Origin: Streptomyces sp. MUM 178J
Lineage (GTDB): Bacteria; Actinomycetota; Actinomycetes; Streptomycetales; Streptomycetaceae
Assembly: GCF_022414575.1 (NCBI RefSeq)
Contig: NZ_JADWYQ010000040.1
Coordinates: forward strand, 1-59,903
Length of the DNA stretch: 59,903 bases
Direction of reading: 5' to 3'
Notes under the pieces: generated by a model
The model's input: only the letters and a program-made list of their open reading frames with translations
What the model was told of the DNA's origin: nothing
Database searches by the model: none
Position numbers and translations under genes: made by a program
Part shown: positions 35,252 to 44,153 of the stretch, in pieces
How the letters are laid out: every line of letters begins with the position of its first letter
How positions within the stretch are numbered: position 1 is the first letter of the stretch

Positions 35252-35983
35252 GTGGTAGCTGTGGATATCGAGCGCGCTGTGCTGGAGAACGTGAATGTCG
35301 AGGACTTTCCCGGCCTCCCCATGGCGTGGCGATGGTCGCCCATGTCGAGGTTCGTCTTCTCCCTGGCGATGGATCGTGACGGCGACTGGGCTTACCAGGT
35401 GAACTCCATCGACGGTTTCGATGAGGACCTGGTGAGGGCAGTGCTCAGCTTCGCTCGGGAGCATCGCCTCGGGCGAGGCGAGATGCAGTCGTTCGCAGTG
35501 GCTTCCGGATTCGCGTCCGATCCCTATGGGTTCGACGTCGTTGCGGCGGTCCCTCCTGATGTCCACGGCTATCACGTCGGCCGGAATGATGCGCTGAACG
35601 AGGTTGTGAGCGCGGTATTCCCCGCATATCAGTGCGAGTTCTCAGGGAATGAGACGCTCGAGGAGACCAGATATCGGTTCAAGCGCATGCTGAGGCCGAC
35701 GGTCATGCCTCGCCCGCCTGTTCCCTACCTGCGGATGCGGTATGAGAACCCGAGAACAGGCAGCGGTAGCATCGGGTCGTCGCGCGGGTTCACAACACAT
35801 GACGTGCTCCTCAGAGAGGTGGAACTCCTGGAAGGCGCCACCGGAAGTTTCGTCGAGTTCGAGAACTTCCGCGGCCAGGTCTGGCGCATCGAATGGGATG
35901 GCTCCTGGGTCCTCAACGGGGAACCCCGGGAAGCACCGGTGTCCAGTGCGTGGGTGATGGCCGAGTTGGGTCTCCCCTCCTGA
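35252..35983 (+). CDS. Probable immunity protein for the RHS nuclease
   Basis: A 243-residue soluble protein that I do not recognise. GAAGGGG lies 4 nt before the GTG at 35252. It begins 13 nt after the toxin stop, on the same strand, and is followed at once by a strong terminator, so toxin and this gene form a two-gene unit. It is acidic and Trp/Phe-rich with an alpha/beta look (RFVFSLAMDRDGDWAYQV, SFVEFENFRGQVWRIEWDGSW). It has no signal peptide or membrane helix, as expected for a cytoplasmic inhibitor. The immunity role is inferred from position only. Its GC is slightly lower than in the surroundings, which fits acquired toxin-tip cassettes. Confidence 0.7.
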   Translation: MVAVDIERAVLENVNVEDFPGLPMAWRWSPMSRFVFSLAMDRDGDWAYQVNSIDGFDEDLVRAVLSFAREHRLGRGEMQSFAVASGFASDPYGFDVVAAVPPDVHGYHVGRNDALNEVVSAVFPAYQCEFSGNETLEETRYRFKRMLRPTVMPRPPVPYLRMRYENPRTGSGSIGSSRGFTTHDVLLREVELLEGATGSFVEFENFRGQVWRIEWDGSWVLNGEPREAPVSSAWVMAELGLPS

Positions 35984-35997
35984 GGGGAGATGCTGCG

Positions 35998-36037
35998 ACG
36001 GAGCCCTCATCGACAGTGATGTCGATGAGGGCTCCGT
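35998..36037 (+). terminator. Strong hairpin terminator after the toxin/immunity unit
   Basis: An 18-bp perfect stem (arms 35998-36015 and 36020-36037) with a 4-nt GTGA loop begins 14 nt after the immunity stop. The arms read ACGGAGCCCTCATCGACA and its complement. A second inverted repeat, TCTCCCCTC-CT-GAGGGGAGA (35971-35990), overlaps the stop codon itself. No long T-run follows, as usual in Streptomyces. The remainder to 36249 holds no convincing gene. Confidence 0.8.
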
Positions 36038-36249
36038 GCTGTTTGACGGCACCCACCGCAGCCGCCGGCCCAACGCGTCGACGGCTTGGCGTTGCAGGCG
36101 AAATCGTACGTGTAATGGTGACGTCGGGTTGATGCGCGACCCGCTCAGCCGGATCTGATCGGGAGCCGACTTCCATTCATGAGAAACGGCGGCGGCTGAG
36201 TCCGCCTCCGTGCCGTCTTCGGCGCGGAGGCCTTGCTTCAGCCGTTGTC

Positions 36250-37011
36250 TCAGAAGAGCCTGACGCCCGCCAGCCATCCGCCGTCGATGACGAACGGCTG
36301 CCCGGTGATGTACGAGGAGTCCTCGCCGCTGAGGAACAGCGCGAGCCGCGCCACCTCCTCCGGGCGGCCCACCCGGCCCAGCGGGACGTGCCTGCGGTAC
36401 AGCTGGGCCAGCGTGTCCGGGTCCACCTCCGCCGGGTTGCTCATCGGGGTGTCGATGGCCCCGGGGCAGATCGCGTTGACGCGGATCTTCTTCCTCGCCA
36501 GCTCGATCGCCGCGACCCGGGTGAGCCCGAGAATCGCGTGCTTGCTCGCCACATACGAGCCGATCGAGTCCATGCCGGCCAGCGCAGCGTAGGAGGCGAC
36601 GTTGACGATCGTGCCGCCGCCCGCCGCCGCGATCTGGGGAGCGGCGGTTTTGACGCCCAGGAACACCCCGGTCTGGTTGACCTGGACTACCTCCTGGAAC
36701 TCCTCCAGCGGGGTGTCCACCAGCTCGTTGAAGCGGAGGATGCCGGCGTTGTTGATCAGGCCGTCGAGTTTCCCGAAGGCCGACTTCGCCGCGGCGACGG
36801 CGGCCGTCCAGTCGTCCTCCCGGCCCACGTCGAGGTGCACATACCGGGCGGCCTCCTCCCCCAGCTCCTTGGCGAGCGCCTCGCCCTGGCCGTCGAGCAC
36901 ATCGGCGAGCACCACCCGCGCCCCTTCGGCGGCGAAGAGGCGCGCCGCGTGCTCTCCCTGGCCGCGCGCCGCCCCGGTGATCAACACGACCCGGCCGTCC
37001 AGCTTTCCCAT
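36250..37011 (-). CDS. Short-chain dehydrogenase/reductase (SDR)
   Basis: A 253-residue classical SDR. The cofactor motif is TGAARGQG (12-19), with VVLADV ending in Asp after the second strand, which suggests NAD(H) preference. NNAG near 87 and YVASK (catalytic Tyr and Lys, near 153-157) are intact, with a Ser in NVASYAA before them. It resembles 3-oxoacyl-ACP-reductase/hydroxysteroid-dehydrogenase-like proteins. GGGAGGA precedes the ATG. It follows the LLM gene at 113 nt on the same strand; the gap contains repeated TGGATCCC units (about 37040-37095). Probably an oxidation step of the same pathway. Confidence 0.92.
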   Translation of the reverse strand: MGKLDGRVVLITGAARGQGEHAARLFAAEGARVVLADVLDGQGEALAKELGEEAARYVHLDVGREDDWTAAVAAAKSAFGKLDGLINNAGILRFNELVDTPLEEFQEVVQVNQTGVFLGVKTAAPQIAAAGGGTIVNVASYAALAGMDSIGSYVASKHAILGLTRVAAIELARKKIRVNAICPGAIDTPMSNPAEVDPDTLAQLYRRHVPLGRVGRPEEVARLALFLSGEDSSYITGQPFVIDGGWLAGVRLF

Positions 37012-37124
37012 CGCGTCCTCCCCTGTTCCCCTGTTTCTCCTGGATCCCTGGATCCCCCCGTGCGTCCTGGATCCCCCGCGTGCCCCGGATCCCCGTTCGC
37101 CCCGGACCCCCCGTTCGCCGTGCG

Positions 37125-38048
37125 TCAGCCGAGAAGCGGCGCCACCTCGGCGGCGAAGGCCTCCAGCTGGTCGGTCAGCTCACTGCGCGACCGGGAGCGG
37201 AACCGCAGTTGGAGCTGGTCCACGCCCATCGCGCGGTAGGCGGTCAGCGACTCCGCCAGGCGCTCCGGTTTTCCGGTGAGTGTGCGGCGGCCGGCCTCCC
37301 AGGCGGGCTCGCCCACATACAGCGGCTCGGCGATCGCCCCCACCGTGAAGGGCCGGTCGGCGATGTCGGCCTGCTCCCGCAGCGCCCTGATCCGGGCGAT
37401 CCGGGCGGGCAGCCGGTCGCGCGGGTCGCCCTGCGGCAGCCAGCCGTCTCCCTTGAGCGCGGCCCGGCGCACCGCGGCCGGGGAGGAACCGCCGACCCAC
37501 AGGGGCACCCGCGGCTGGGCGGGCCGGGGCCGCTGCCCGAGCCCCCGGAAGACGAATCGTTTCCCTTCGAACTCCGGGAACTCCTCCGGCCCGAGGGCCG
37601 CCCTGAGCGCGTCCATGCTCTCGTCCAGCACGGCCCCCCGCCGTTCGAAGTCCGCCCCGAGTGCCTCGAACTCCTCCCGTACATGCCCTGCCCCGACCCC
37701 GAGCACCAGCCGGCCGCCGGAGAGGTGGTCGAGGGTGGCGTACTGCTTGGCGGTCAGCAGCGGATGCCGCAGCCCGACGACGGCCACATGGCTGAGCAGC
37801 CGTACGCGTTCGGTGGCGGCGGCGAGGAAGGCGAGGGTGGCGACCGGGTCGTACCAGACGGTGGACATGGCGGCGGCGAGCCGCTGCGGAATCGCCACAT
37901 GGTCGCAGCAGGCGACATAGCCGAAGCCGCAGCGGTCGGCCGCCCGGGCGACCTCCACCAGGTCCTCCGGGCCCGCTGCCGCCTCCCACGACTCCGCGTA
38001 GAGGGCCGACTGGGACTGGACCGGAAGCTGTATCCCGTACATGTGCAT
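37125..38048 (-). CDS. F420-dependent LLM-class oxidoreductase (TIGR03619-like)
   Basis: A 307-residue TIM-barrel oxidoreductase. AGGGGG lies 5 nt before the ATG at 38048. ARAADRCGFGYVACCDHVAIP, RVRLLSHVAVVGLRHPLLTAKQYATLD, GRLVLGVGAGHVREEFEALG and PLWVGGSSPAAVRRAALKGDGW fit the short F420-type LLM family. It probably oxidises or reduces a cyclic or acyl intermediate using F420. A palindromic operator ends 19 nt upstream. The thioesterase and amidohydrolase genes lie upstream on the same strand but this gene has its own operator. Confidence 0.9.
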   Translation of the reverse strand: MHMYGIQLPVQSQSALYAESWEAAAGPEDLVEVARAADRCGFGYVACCDHVAIPQRLAAAMSTVWYDPVATLAFLAAATERVRLLSHVAVVGLRHPLLTAKQYATLDHLSGGRLVLGVGAGHVREEFEALGADFERRGAVLDESMDALRAALGPEEFPEFEGKRFVFRGLGQRPRPAQPRVPLWVGGSSPAAVRRAALKGDGWLPQGDPRDRLPARIARIRALREQADIADRPFTVGAIAEPLYVGEPAWEAGRRTLTGKPERLAESLTAYRAMGVDQLQLRFRSRSRSELTDQLEAFAAEVAPLLG

Positions 38049-38067
38049 GGGACCCCCTGATGAGGAA

Positions 38068-38082
38068 CTGACGCACCGTCAT
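38068..38082. promoter_or_regulatory. Operator CTGACGCACCGTCAT upstream of the F420 LLM gene
   Basis: A 15-bp site, palindromic except for the last base, 19 nt before the LLM start and matching the site at 39857 on the other strand. It gives the LLM-SDR pair its own regulated promoter. Confidence 0.7.
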
Positions 38083-38153
38083 ATGCAATGTGCGGTCATC
38101 GTCATGCCTGGCGTCCCGTCGCACAAGAGCGAGGACGGCCCTCGGCCCCGCGC

Positions 38154-38594
38154 TCAGCCGAGCAGCGCGTACACGGTCGACGCGCGCGCGGCGGGACCGT
38201 CCGCCCCCGCCGCGTCCTCCGCGGTCATCGTGATGTCCGCGAAGGCCATCCGCCTGCCCAGCTTGCCGATGCGGGCGTCGAGCAGCACGTCCGAGCCCTG
38301 GACCGCGCGTAGGAAGGAGGTGGACTGCTGCACCGTGGTCATCGGCGTGAACCCGCCGCGCGCCGACGCCACCGCGATCACGGTCGCCGTGTCGGCGGCG
38401 GCCATCAGCGCCTGCCCCGACAGCGCGCCGCCCTCCCGCGCCAGCCGCTCGGACCAGGGCAGTCGCAGCACGGCGTGGCGCTCCCCCGTCTCGACGACGA
38501 CAAGGCCCAGGTCGAGCACCCAGGGTGCGAAGTTGTCGGCGAGGACCTTCTGCGCGTCTTCCGGCGTCAGGGCGGGTGCGGGTGTCGATGTCAT
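38154..38594 (-). CDS. PaaI-like hotdog-fold thioesterase
   Basis: A 146-residue hotdog-fold protein. LVVVETGERHAVLRLPWSERLAREGGALSGQALMAAADTATV is the typical strand plus hotdog helix, and TTVQQSTSFLRAV the next strand. Members hydrolyse acyl-CoA thioesters in degradation pathways such as phenylacetate. Gly/Ala replaces the catalytic-acid position of some relatives, so activity is likely but not certain. It starts 15 nt after the amidohydrolase stop and shares that operon. Confidence 0.82.
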   Translation of the reverse strand: MTSTPAPALTPEDAQKVLADNFAPWVLDLGLVVVETGERHAVLRLPWSERLAREGGALSGQALMAAADTATVIAVASARGGFTPMTTVQQSTSFLRAVQGSDVLLDARIGKLGRRMAFADITMTAEDAAGADGPAARASTVYALLG

Positions 38595-38609
38595 GCACCC
38601 AGACTGCCG

Positions 38610-39836
38610 CTAGACGCCCGCACCCGGCCAGAGGCCCTCGGGCGTGAGGCCCAGCAGTTCGATCGCGTTGCCGCGGACGATGCGCTCCACGGCGTCCGGG
38701 GGCAGATGGCCCATCTGGGCCTCTCCGACCTCGCGGGACTTGGGCCAGGTGGAGTCGGAGTGCGGGTAGTCGGTCTCGTACAGGACGTTGCCGACGCCGA
38801 TCGCGTCCAGGTTCTTCAGCCCGAACGCGTCGTCGAAGAAGCAGCCGTACACATGCTCGGCGAACAGCTCCGACGGCGGGCGGGTGACCTTGTCTGCGAC
38901 GCCGCCCCAGGCGCGGTTCTCCTCCCACACCACGTCGGCGCGTTCGAGGATGTACGGAATCCATCCGATCTGGCCCTCCGCATACATGATCCGCAGCCGC
39001 GGGAAGCGCTCGAACGCGCCGCTCATCAGCCAGTCGACCATGGAGAAGCAGCAGTTGGCGAAGGTGATCGCAGAGCCGACGGCGGGCGGGGCGTCCGCGG
39101 AGGTGGACGGCATCTTCGACGAGGAGCCGATGTGCATGGCGATGACCGTGCCGGTCTCGTCGCAGGCGGCGAGGAAGGGGTCCCAGGCGTCCGTGTGGAT
39201 GGAGGGCAGCCCCAGGTTCGGCGGGATCTCGCTGAAGCAGACCGCCCGTACGCCGCGCTCGGCGTTGCGCCGCACCTCGGCGGCGGCCAGTTCGGCGTCC
39301 CACAGGGGTATCAGGGTGAGCGGGATGAGCCGGCCGTGCGCCTCGGGGCCGCACCACTCCTCCACCATCCAGTCGTTGTAGGCGCGCACGCCCAGCAGTC
39401 CCAGTTCGCGGTCCTCGGCCTCGGTGAAGGTCTGGCCGCAGAAGCGGGGGAAGGTGGGGAAGCAGAGGGCGGACTGGACGTGGTTGAGGTCCATGTCGGC
39501 GAGCCGCTCGGGGACGCTGTAGGAGCCCGGACGCATCTGCTCATAGGTGATGACTTCGAGCCTGATCTCGTCGCGGCCGCAGCCGACGGCCGTGTCGAGG
39601 CGGGTGAGCGGACGGTGCAGATCCTCGTACACCCACCAGTCGCCGATCGGGCCCTCGTCGCCGGGGGCGCCCATCACCGGGGCGAATCTCCCGCCCGTGA
39701 AGCTCATGTGCTTCAGGGGGGCGCGGACGATGCGCGGGCCCGTGTCCCGGTACTTCGACGGGAGTCTGTCGCGCCAAACGCCGGGAGGCTCCACCGTGTG
39801 GTCGTCCACCGAGATGATCTTCGGGAAGGTCTCCAT
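38610..39836 (-). CDS. Amidohydrolase family 2 metal-dependent hydrolase
   Basis: A 408-residue amidohydrolase_2 protein starting at the ATG 39836 (METFPKIISVDDHTVEPPGVW). SVDDHTVEP is the family's first metal motif in the D.H form. AMHIGSSS, IMYAEGQIGWIPYILERADVVWEEN and YETDYPHSDSTWP (the late Asp and the histidine) complete the expected active site. Relatives are ACMSD-like decarboxylases or hydrolases of ring-cleavage products. An operator palindrome lies 20 nt upstream, so this is the first gene of a regulated operon with the thioesterase. Confidence 0.9.
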   Translation of the reverse strand: METFPKIISVDDHTVEPPGVWRDRLPSKYRDTGPRIVRAPLKHMSFTGGRFAPVMGAPGDEGPIGDWWVYEDLHRPLTRLDTAVGCGRDEIRLEVITYEQMRPGSYSVPERLADMDLNHVQSALCFPTFPRFCGQTFTEAEDRELGLLGVRAYNDWMVEEWCGPEAHGRLIPLTLIPLWDAELAAAEVRRNAERGVRAVCFSEIPPNLGLPSIHTDAWDPFLAACDETGTVIAMHIGSSSKMPSTSADAPPAVGSAITFANCCFSMVDWLMSGAFERFPRLRIMYAEGQIGWIPYILERADVVWEENRAWGGVADKVTRPPSELFAEHVYGCFFDDAFGLKNLDAIGVGNVLYETDYPHSDSTWPKSREVGEAQMGHLPPDAVERIVRGNAIELLGLTPEGLWPGAGV

Positions 39837-39856
39837 GGAATCACGGTAGCGCTGAT

Positions 39857-39871
39857 CTGACGGTGCGTCAG
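39857..39871. promoter_or_regulatory. Operator CTGACGGTGCGTCAG upstream of the amidohydrolase
   Basis: A perfect 15-bp palindrome ending 20 nt before the amidohydrolase ATG. It is one of four such sites in the window and its spacing to the start is nearly the same as at 23471 and 38068. Confidence 0.75.
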
Positions 39872-39968
39872 CTATCGGCGGCCCCGCACCCACGACCCAC
39901 CCCGCCGCACACCCTCTCCATACACCCCGCTTACAGTGCTGCGACCGACCACGACCAAAGGGCTGACC

Positions 39969-40775
39969 ATGCAGAAAAACGGGGCAACAGGGGGCATACA
40001 CATACCCAGGCGGCGCGAGGGTCGCCGTATCAGAACGGTCGCGGCCGCCGCGCTCGGCGCCGCCGCACTCACCCTCACGCTCACCGGCTGCGGCATGGAC
40101 ACCACCACCCCTGCCGAAGCCCGTGACAGCGCCGCCTCCGATGCCAAGCCGCCGAGCGAGGCCGTCGACTGCGCCAAGGCCAAGTGCATCGCCCTGACCT
40201 TCGACGCGGGCCCCGGCAAGGACACACCGAAGCTGCTGGACCTGCTGAAGAAGGAGAAGGTACCCGCAACCTTCTTCCTCCTCGGCAAGAACCATGTCCT
40301 CAAGCACCCCGACGTGGTGCGCCGCATGGCCGACGAGGGTCATGAGGTGGCGAACCACACCTGGTCGCACCGCCGGCTCGACCAGCTCAAGCCGGACGGG
40401 ATCCGCGAGGAGCTCTCCCTCACCCAGGAAGCCATCGAGAAGATCACCGGCAGGAAGCCGACGCTGATGCGCCCGCCCCAGGGCCGGATCAACGACGACG
40501 TCACCGAGGTCAGCAGGGAGCTCGGTCTGGCGCAGATCCTGTGGTCCACCACCGCCAAGGACTTCTCCACCGTCGACTCGGACCTGATCGCCGAGCGGAC
40601 GCTCGACCAGGCCGGCCGGGACGGCATCATCCTGCTGCACGACATATACGACGGGACCGTGCCCGCCGTGCCGGAGATCATCTCCGAGCTGAAGAAGCGC
40701 GGTTACACCTTTGTCACGGTCCCGCAGCTGCTCGCTCCCGGCAGTGCGGAGCCGGGCGCCGTCTACCGGCCCTGA
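39969..40775 (+). CDS. NodB-type polysaccharide deacetylase lipoprotein
   Basis: 268 residues. AAAGGG lies about 6 nt before the ATG at 39969. The lipobox is LTLTGC (Cys41), so the protein is membrane-anchored outside the cell. The NodB domain has motif 1 as TFDAGP (77-82; the second Asp of TFDDGP is replaced by Ala), motif 2 H...H in ANHTWSH (His130, His134), motif 3 RPPQGRIN and motif 5 ILLHD. It probably removes acetyl groups from peptidoglycan or another wall glycan. The Ala in motif 1 is common in streptomycete members and need not abolish activity. Confidence 0.88.
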   Translation: MQKNGATGGIHIPRRREGRRIRTVAAAALGAAALTLTLTGCGMDTTTPAEARDSAASDAKPPSEAVDCAKAKCIALTFDAGPGKDTPKLLDLLKKEKVPATFFLLGKNHVLKHPDVVRRMADEGHEVANHTWSHRRLDQLKPDGIREELSLTQEAIEKITGRKPTLMRPPQGRINDDVTEVSRELGLAQILWSTTAKDFSTVDSDLIAERTLDQAGRDGIILLHDIYDGTVPAVPEIISELKKRGYTFVTVPQLLAPGSAEPGAVYRP

Positions 40776-41065
40776 GCATCCGGCCCGTCCGGCCCGCCGT
40801 GGGCCCGCTGCGGGCCCGCTGTCCGGGCGCCGTCTGCCTGCTGCTGCCTGCCGTCCGCCCGCCCGCCGGACTGCCGTCAGCACGCCGTGAGCCCGCCGCC
40901 CCGCCCTCCGTCGCCCGCCGGCCGGCAGCCGCGCCCGGTGATCGGTTGTCGTCTGACTGCAAGCCCCGCTGCTGACGCACCCGCCCCCTACAAGGCAGAC
41001 TGTCGACCGGCTACTTGGGCGACACGCAGCATACGCAGCACACGCAGTACCGGCAGGGGGCAGCT

Positions 41066-44035
41066 ATGGACCGTGACGGCGGGCCACGCGTACCGGAGCA
41101 GCGCCGTGCTCCGACACGCGGCCACGGCAGCAACAGCGCCGGCGAAGGCGCCGACGACCTGCTCTTCAGCGTGCTCGGGCCGGTGCGCGCCTGGCGCGGC
41201 GGCGAAGCCCTGCCCACCGGCTCCCCCCAGCAACGCGCCCTGCTCGCCGCATTGCTGCTGCGCGACGGGCGCACGGCCACCGCCGGCGAGCTGATCGACG
41301 CGCTCTGGGGCGAAGCCCCTCCGTCGCAGGCCCTCGCCGCGGTGCGCACCTACGCCTCCCGGCTGCGAAAAGTCCTCTCCTCCGACGCGTTGGTCAGTGA
41401 GGCGGGCGGCTACGCACTGCGCTTCCGGGACGACGCCCTCGACCTCGCGGTGGCGCACGAGCTGGCCGCCGCTGCGGAGAAGGCGCGCTCCGCCGGCGAC
41501 CGCTGCCACGCCCGGGACCTGATCGACAAGTCGCTGGGGCTGTGGGACGGCGAACCGCTGGCCAATGTGCCCGGGCCGTACGCCGAGAGCCAGCGCGCCC
41601 GGCTGGAGGAGTGGCGGCTCCAGCTCCAGGAGAACCGGCTGGACCTGGATCTGGAGACCGGCTGCCACGCCGAGGCGGTCTCCGAACTGACCGCGCTCAC
41701 CGCCGCGCATCCGCTGCGCGAGCGGCTGCGAGAGCTGCTGATGCTGGCGCTGTACCGCAGCGGACGGCAGGCCGAGGCGCTGGCCGTGTACACCGACACC
41801 CGCCGGCTGCTCGCGGAGGAGCTGGGCGTCGACCCGCGCCCAGAGCTGTCGCAGCTGCAACAGCGCATCCTGCAGGCCGACGCGGAGCTGGCTAGGCCGG
41901 TCGAGGAACGGCCCGCGCCCGCGCCGCAGGTCGCCCGGCCGCACCAGCTGCCCGCCACCGTGGCGGACTTCACAGGCCGCGCCTCCTTCGTGCACGAGCT
42001 GGGCGATCTGCTCACCTCCGCCGAGGGCTCGGTGATGGCGGTCTCCGCCCTGGCCGGCATCGGCGGCGTGGGCAAGACCACGCTCGCCGTGCATGTGGCG
42101 CACCAGGTCAGGCAGCACTTCCCGGACGGGCAGCTGTACGTCGACCTGCAGGGCGCGGGAAGCCGGCCGGCGGAGCCGGAGACCGTCCTCGGCGCCTTCC
42201 TGCGGGCTCTCGGCGTCCCGGACGACTCGATCCCGGAGACGCTCCAGGAGCGGGCCGGTCTCTTCCGCACCTCGCTCGACGGCCGCCGACTGCTGGTGCT
42301 GCTGGACAATGCGCGCGACGCGGCGCAGGTGCGGCCGCTGCTGCCGGGCACGGCGGGCTGTGCGGCGCTGGTCACCAGCCGGATCAGGATGGTCGATCTG
42401 GCCGGGGCGCATCTGGTCGACCTCGATGTGATGTCGCCCGACGAGGCGCTGCAGCTGTTCACCCGGATCGTGGGCCAGGAACGGGTCGGCGCCGAGCGGG
42501 AATCCGCGCTGGACGTGGTCGCCGCCTGCGGGTTCCTGCCGCTGGCGATCCGGATCGCCGCGTCCCGGCTGGCCGCGCGGCGCACCTGGACCGTGTCCGT
42601 GCTGGCCGCGAAGCTGGCTGACGAGCGCCGCCGCCTCGATGAGCTCCAGGCGGGCGACCTCGCGGTGAAGGCGACCTTCGAGCTGGGCTACGGGCAGCTG
42701 GAGCCCGCCCAGGCGCGGGCCTTCAGGCTGCTCGGCCTCGCCGACGGACCCGACATCTCGCTGGCGGCGGCCGCGGCCGTCCTCGATCTGCCGCAGCAGG
42801 AGACGGAGGATCTGCTGGAGGCGCTGGTCGACACCTCGCTGGTGGAGTCGGCGGCGCCCGGCCGGTACCGCTACCACGACCTCGTACGGCTCTACGCGCG
42901 TGCCTGCGCAGAGCGGGACGAGCCCGGGGAACGCGAGGCGGCGCTGTCGCGGCTGCTGGACTTCTATCTGACGACGGCGGCGCGGGTGTACGCGACCGAG
43001 CGGCCCGGCGACCGCACGGTCGCGCATCTGGAGCCGACCGCCTACCCGGGGCGGGAGTTCGCCTCGGACGCGGAGGCTCTGGACTGGCTGCACGCCGAAG
43101 CCGCCAGCCTGCTCGCCTGCGTACAGCAGTCGCTGGGGCCGGGCACGCTGCGCCGGGCCGTGGACCTGCTGCTGGCGAGCAAGGATCTGGCCGAGTCCGG
43201 AGCGAGTTCCCGGCGCTATGAGATCGCGACGGTCGCTGCGCGGGACGCGGCGGCGGTCGCCGGCGACGCACGCGCGGAGGGCCGGGCCCGTACGACGCTG
43301 ACGCAGGTCCACCGTACGGCCGGGCGCTTCGAGGAGGCGCAGGCGGAGGCGGAGCGGGCCGAGGCGCTGGGGCGGGCGGCCGCCGATCCGTGGATCTGCA
43401 GCAACGCCCCGAACGAGCTGGGCATAATCGCCATCTGCCGCAATGAGCACGAGGACGGCGAGGCGTTCCTGCTCACGGCGATCGACGCGTTCCGTGCCGA
43501 CGGCAACCGGCCGGGCGAGGCGAGCGCGCTGTGCAACCTGTCCCGGATCCTGGTGTCCATGGGGCGCACGGAGAGCGCGGTGGAGCTGGCTCAGCGAGGC
43601 ATCGCCATCTATGACGAGCTGGGGCTCACCCTGCGTCTCGCCAACGCCAAGTACGCCCTGGGGATCGCGCTCTCGCATGCCGGGCGGCGTGCGGAGGCGC
43701 TGGAGGAACTGCTCCAGGCGCAGGACGTGTTCGCGGAGAACCGGCAGCGGCTGTGGGAGGGCACGACCTGTTACCGGATCGCCGAGGTCCATCTCGGTTC
43801 CCGGCGCAGCGCGCAGGCCGCGCAGTACGCGGAGCAGGCGCTGGCGATCGGCTGCATCGGCGGCGACTGGATGCGGGCCAACGTCCTCACCGTGCTGGGC
43901 AAGGCGCTGAACCGGCTGGGCCAGACGGGACGTGCGCAGGCCTGCTGGCGTGAGGCGCTGACCATCCACGAGAAGTCCGGCGCGGCGGAGGCGGACGAAC
44001 TGCGGACCCTGCTCTCTCCGCTCGCCGCGGCCTGA
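41066..44035 (+). CDS. afsR: AfsR-type SARP/NB-ARC/TPR transcriptional regulator
   Basis: 989 residues, close to the length of known AfsR. The ATG at 41066 follows AGGGGG by 5 nt. Domains in order: OmpR-type winged helix (about 30-120, with SPQQRALLAALLLRDGRTAT), bacterial transcriptional activation domain (about 127-272, DLALDLETG-like and LRERLRELLMLALYRSGRQAEAL), an NB-ARC ATPase (Walker A GIGGVGKTT, 331-339; RRLLVLLDNARD; SRIRMVDL) and C-terminal TPR repeats (about 720-989). AfsR is a global activator of antibiotic production, phosphorylated by AfsK and other Ser/Thr kinases, and it activates afsS. The afsS-like gene lies just downstream, which supports orthology. Confidence 0.9.
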   Translation: MDRDGGPRVPEQRRAPTRGHGSNSAGEGADDLLFSVLGPVRAWRGGEALPTGSPQQRALLAALLLRDGRTATAGELIDALWGEAPPSQALAAVRTYASRLRKVLSSDALVSEAGGYALRFRDDALDLAVAHELAAAAEKARSAGDRCHARDLIDKSLGLWDGEPLANVPGPYAESQRARLEEWRLQLQENRLDLDLETGCHAEAVSELTALTAAHPLRERLRELLMLALYRSGRQAEALAVYTDTRRLLAEELGVDPRPELSQLQQRILQADAELARPVEERPAPAPQVARPHQLPATVADFTGRASFVHELGDLLTSAEGSVMAVSALAGIGGVGKTTLAVHVAHQVRQHFPDGQLYVDLQGAGSRPAEPETVLGAFLRALGVPDDSIPETLQERAGLFRTSLDGRRLLVLLDNARDAAQVRPLLPGTAGCAALVTSRIRMVDLAGAHLVDLDVMSPDEALQLFTRIVGQERVGAERESALDVVAACGFLPLAIRIAASRLAARRTWTVSVLAAKLADERRRLDELQAGDLAVKATFELGYGQLEPAQARAFRLLGLADGPDISLAAAAAVLDLPQQETEDLLEALVDTSLVESAAPGRYRYHDLVRLYARACAERDEPGEREAALSRLLDFYLTTAARVYATERPGDRTVAHLEPTAYPGREFASDAEALDWLHAEAASLLACVQQSLGPGTLRRAVDLLLASKDLAESGASSRRYEIATVAARDAAAVAGDARAEGRARTTLTQVHRTAGRFEEAQAEAERAEALGRAAADPWICSNAPNELGIIAICRNEHEDGEAFLLTAIDAFRADGNRPGEASALCNLSRILVSMGRTESAVELAQRGIAIYDELGLTLRLANAKYALGIALSHAGRRAEALEELLQAQDVFAENRQRLWEGTTCYRIAEVHLGSRRSAQAAQYAEQALAIGCIGGDWMRANVLTVLGKALNRLGQTGRAQACWREALTIHEKSGAAEADELRTLLSPLAAA

Positions 44036-44115
44036 CAGGCGATGTCGCCACGGCCTGACAGGCGGCGTCGCTCCGGCCTGACAGGCGGCGTCGCCGCGGG
44101 CTGACGGGCGGCGCC
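44027..44115. repeat. About four tandem copies of a ~24-bp unit after afsR
   Basis: Degenerate units of the type GGCCTGACAGGCGGCGTCGC run from the afsR stop codon (the TGA is part of the first copy) to about 44115. Each copy contains the small palindrome GCCTGACAGGC or a variant. They may form weak hairpins at the end of the afsR transcript. Confidence 0.7.
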
Positions 44116-44153
44116 CGGGGACTTGTTGCACGGCCGTGCGGTCCTGCAGCAGG

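Noticed and set aside
36038..36249. Possible gene or IS remnant between the terminator and the SDR gene
   Set aside because: Short frames exist on both strands but none shows a recognisable motif or start; nothing can be supported.
38610..40883. N-terminal extension of the amidohydrolase to 40883
   Set aside because: The extension runs antisense through the NodB lipoprotein gene and has no homologous features; METFPKIISVDDH at 39836 is a standard family start with an operator just upstream.
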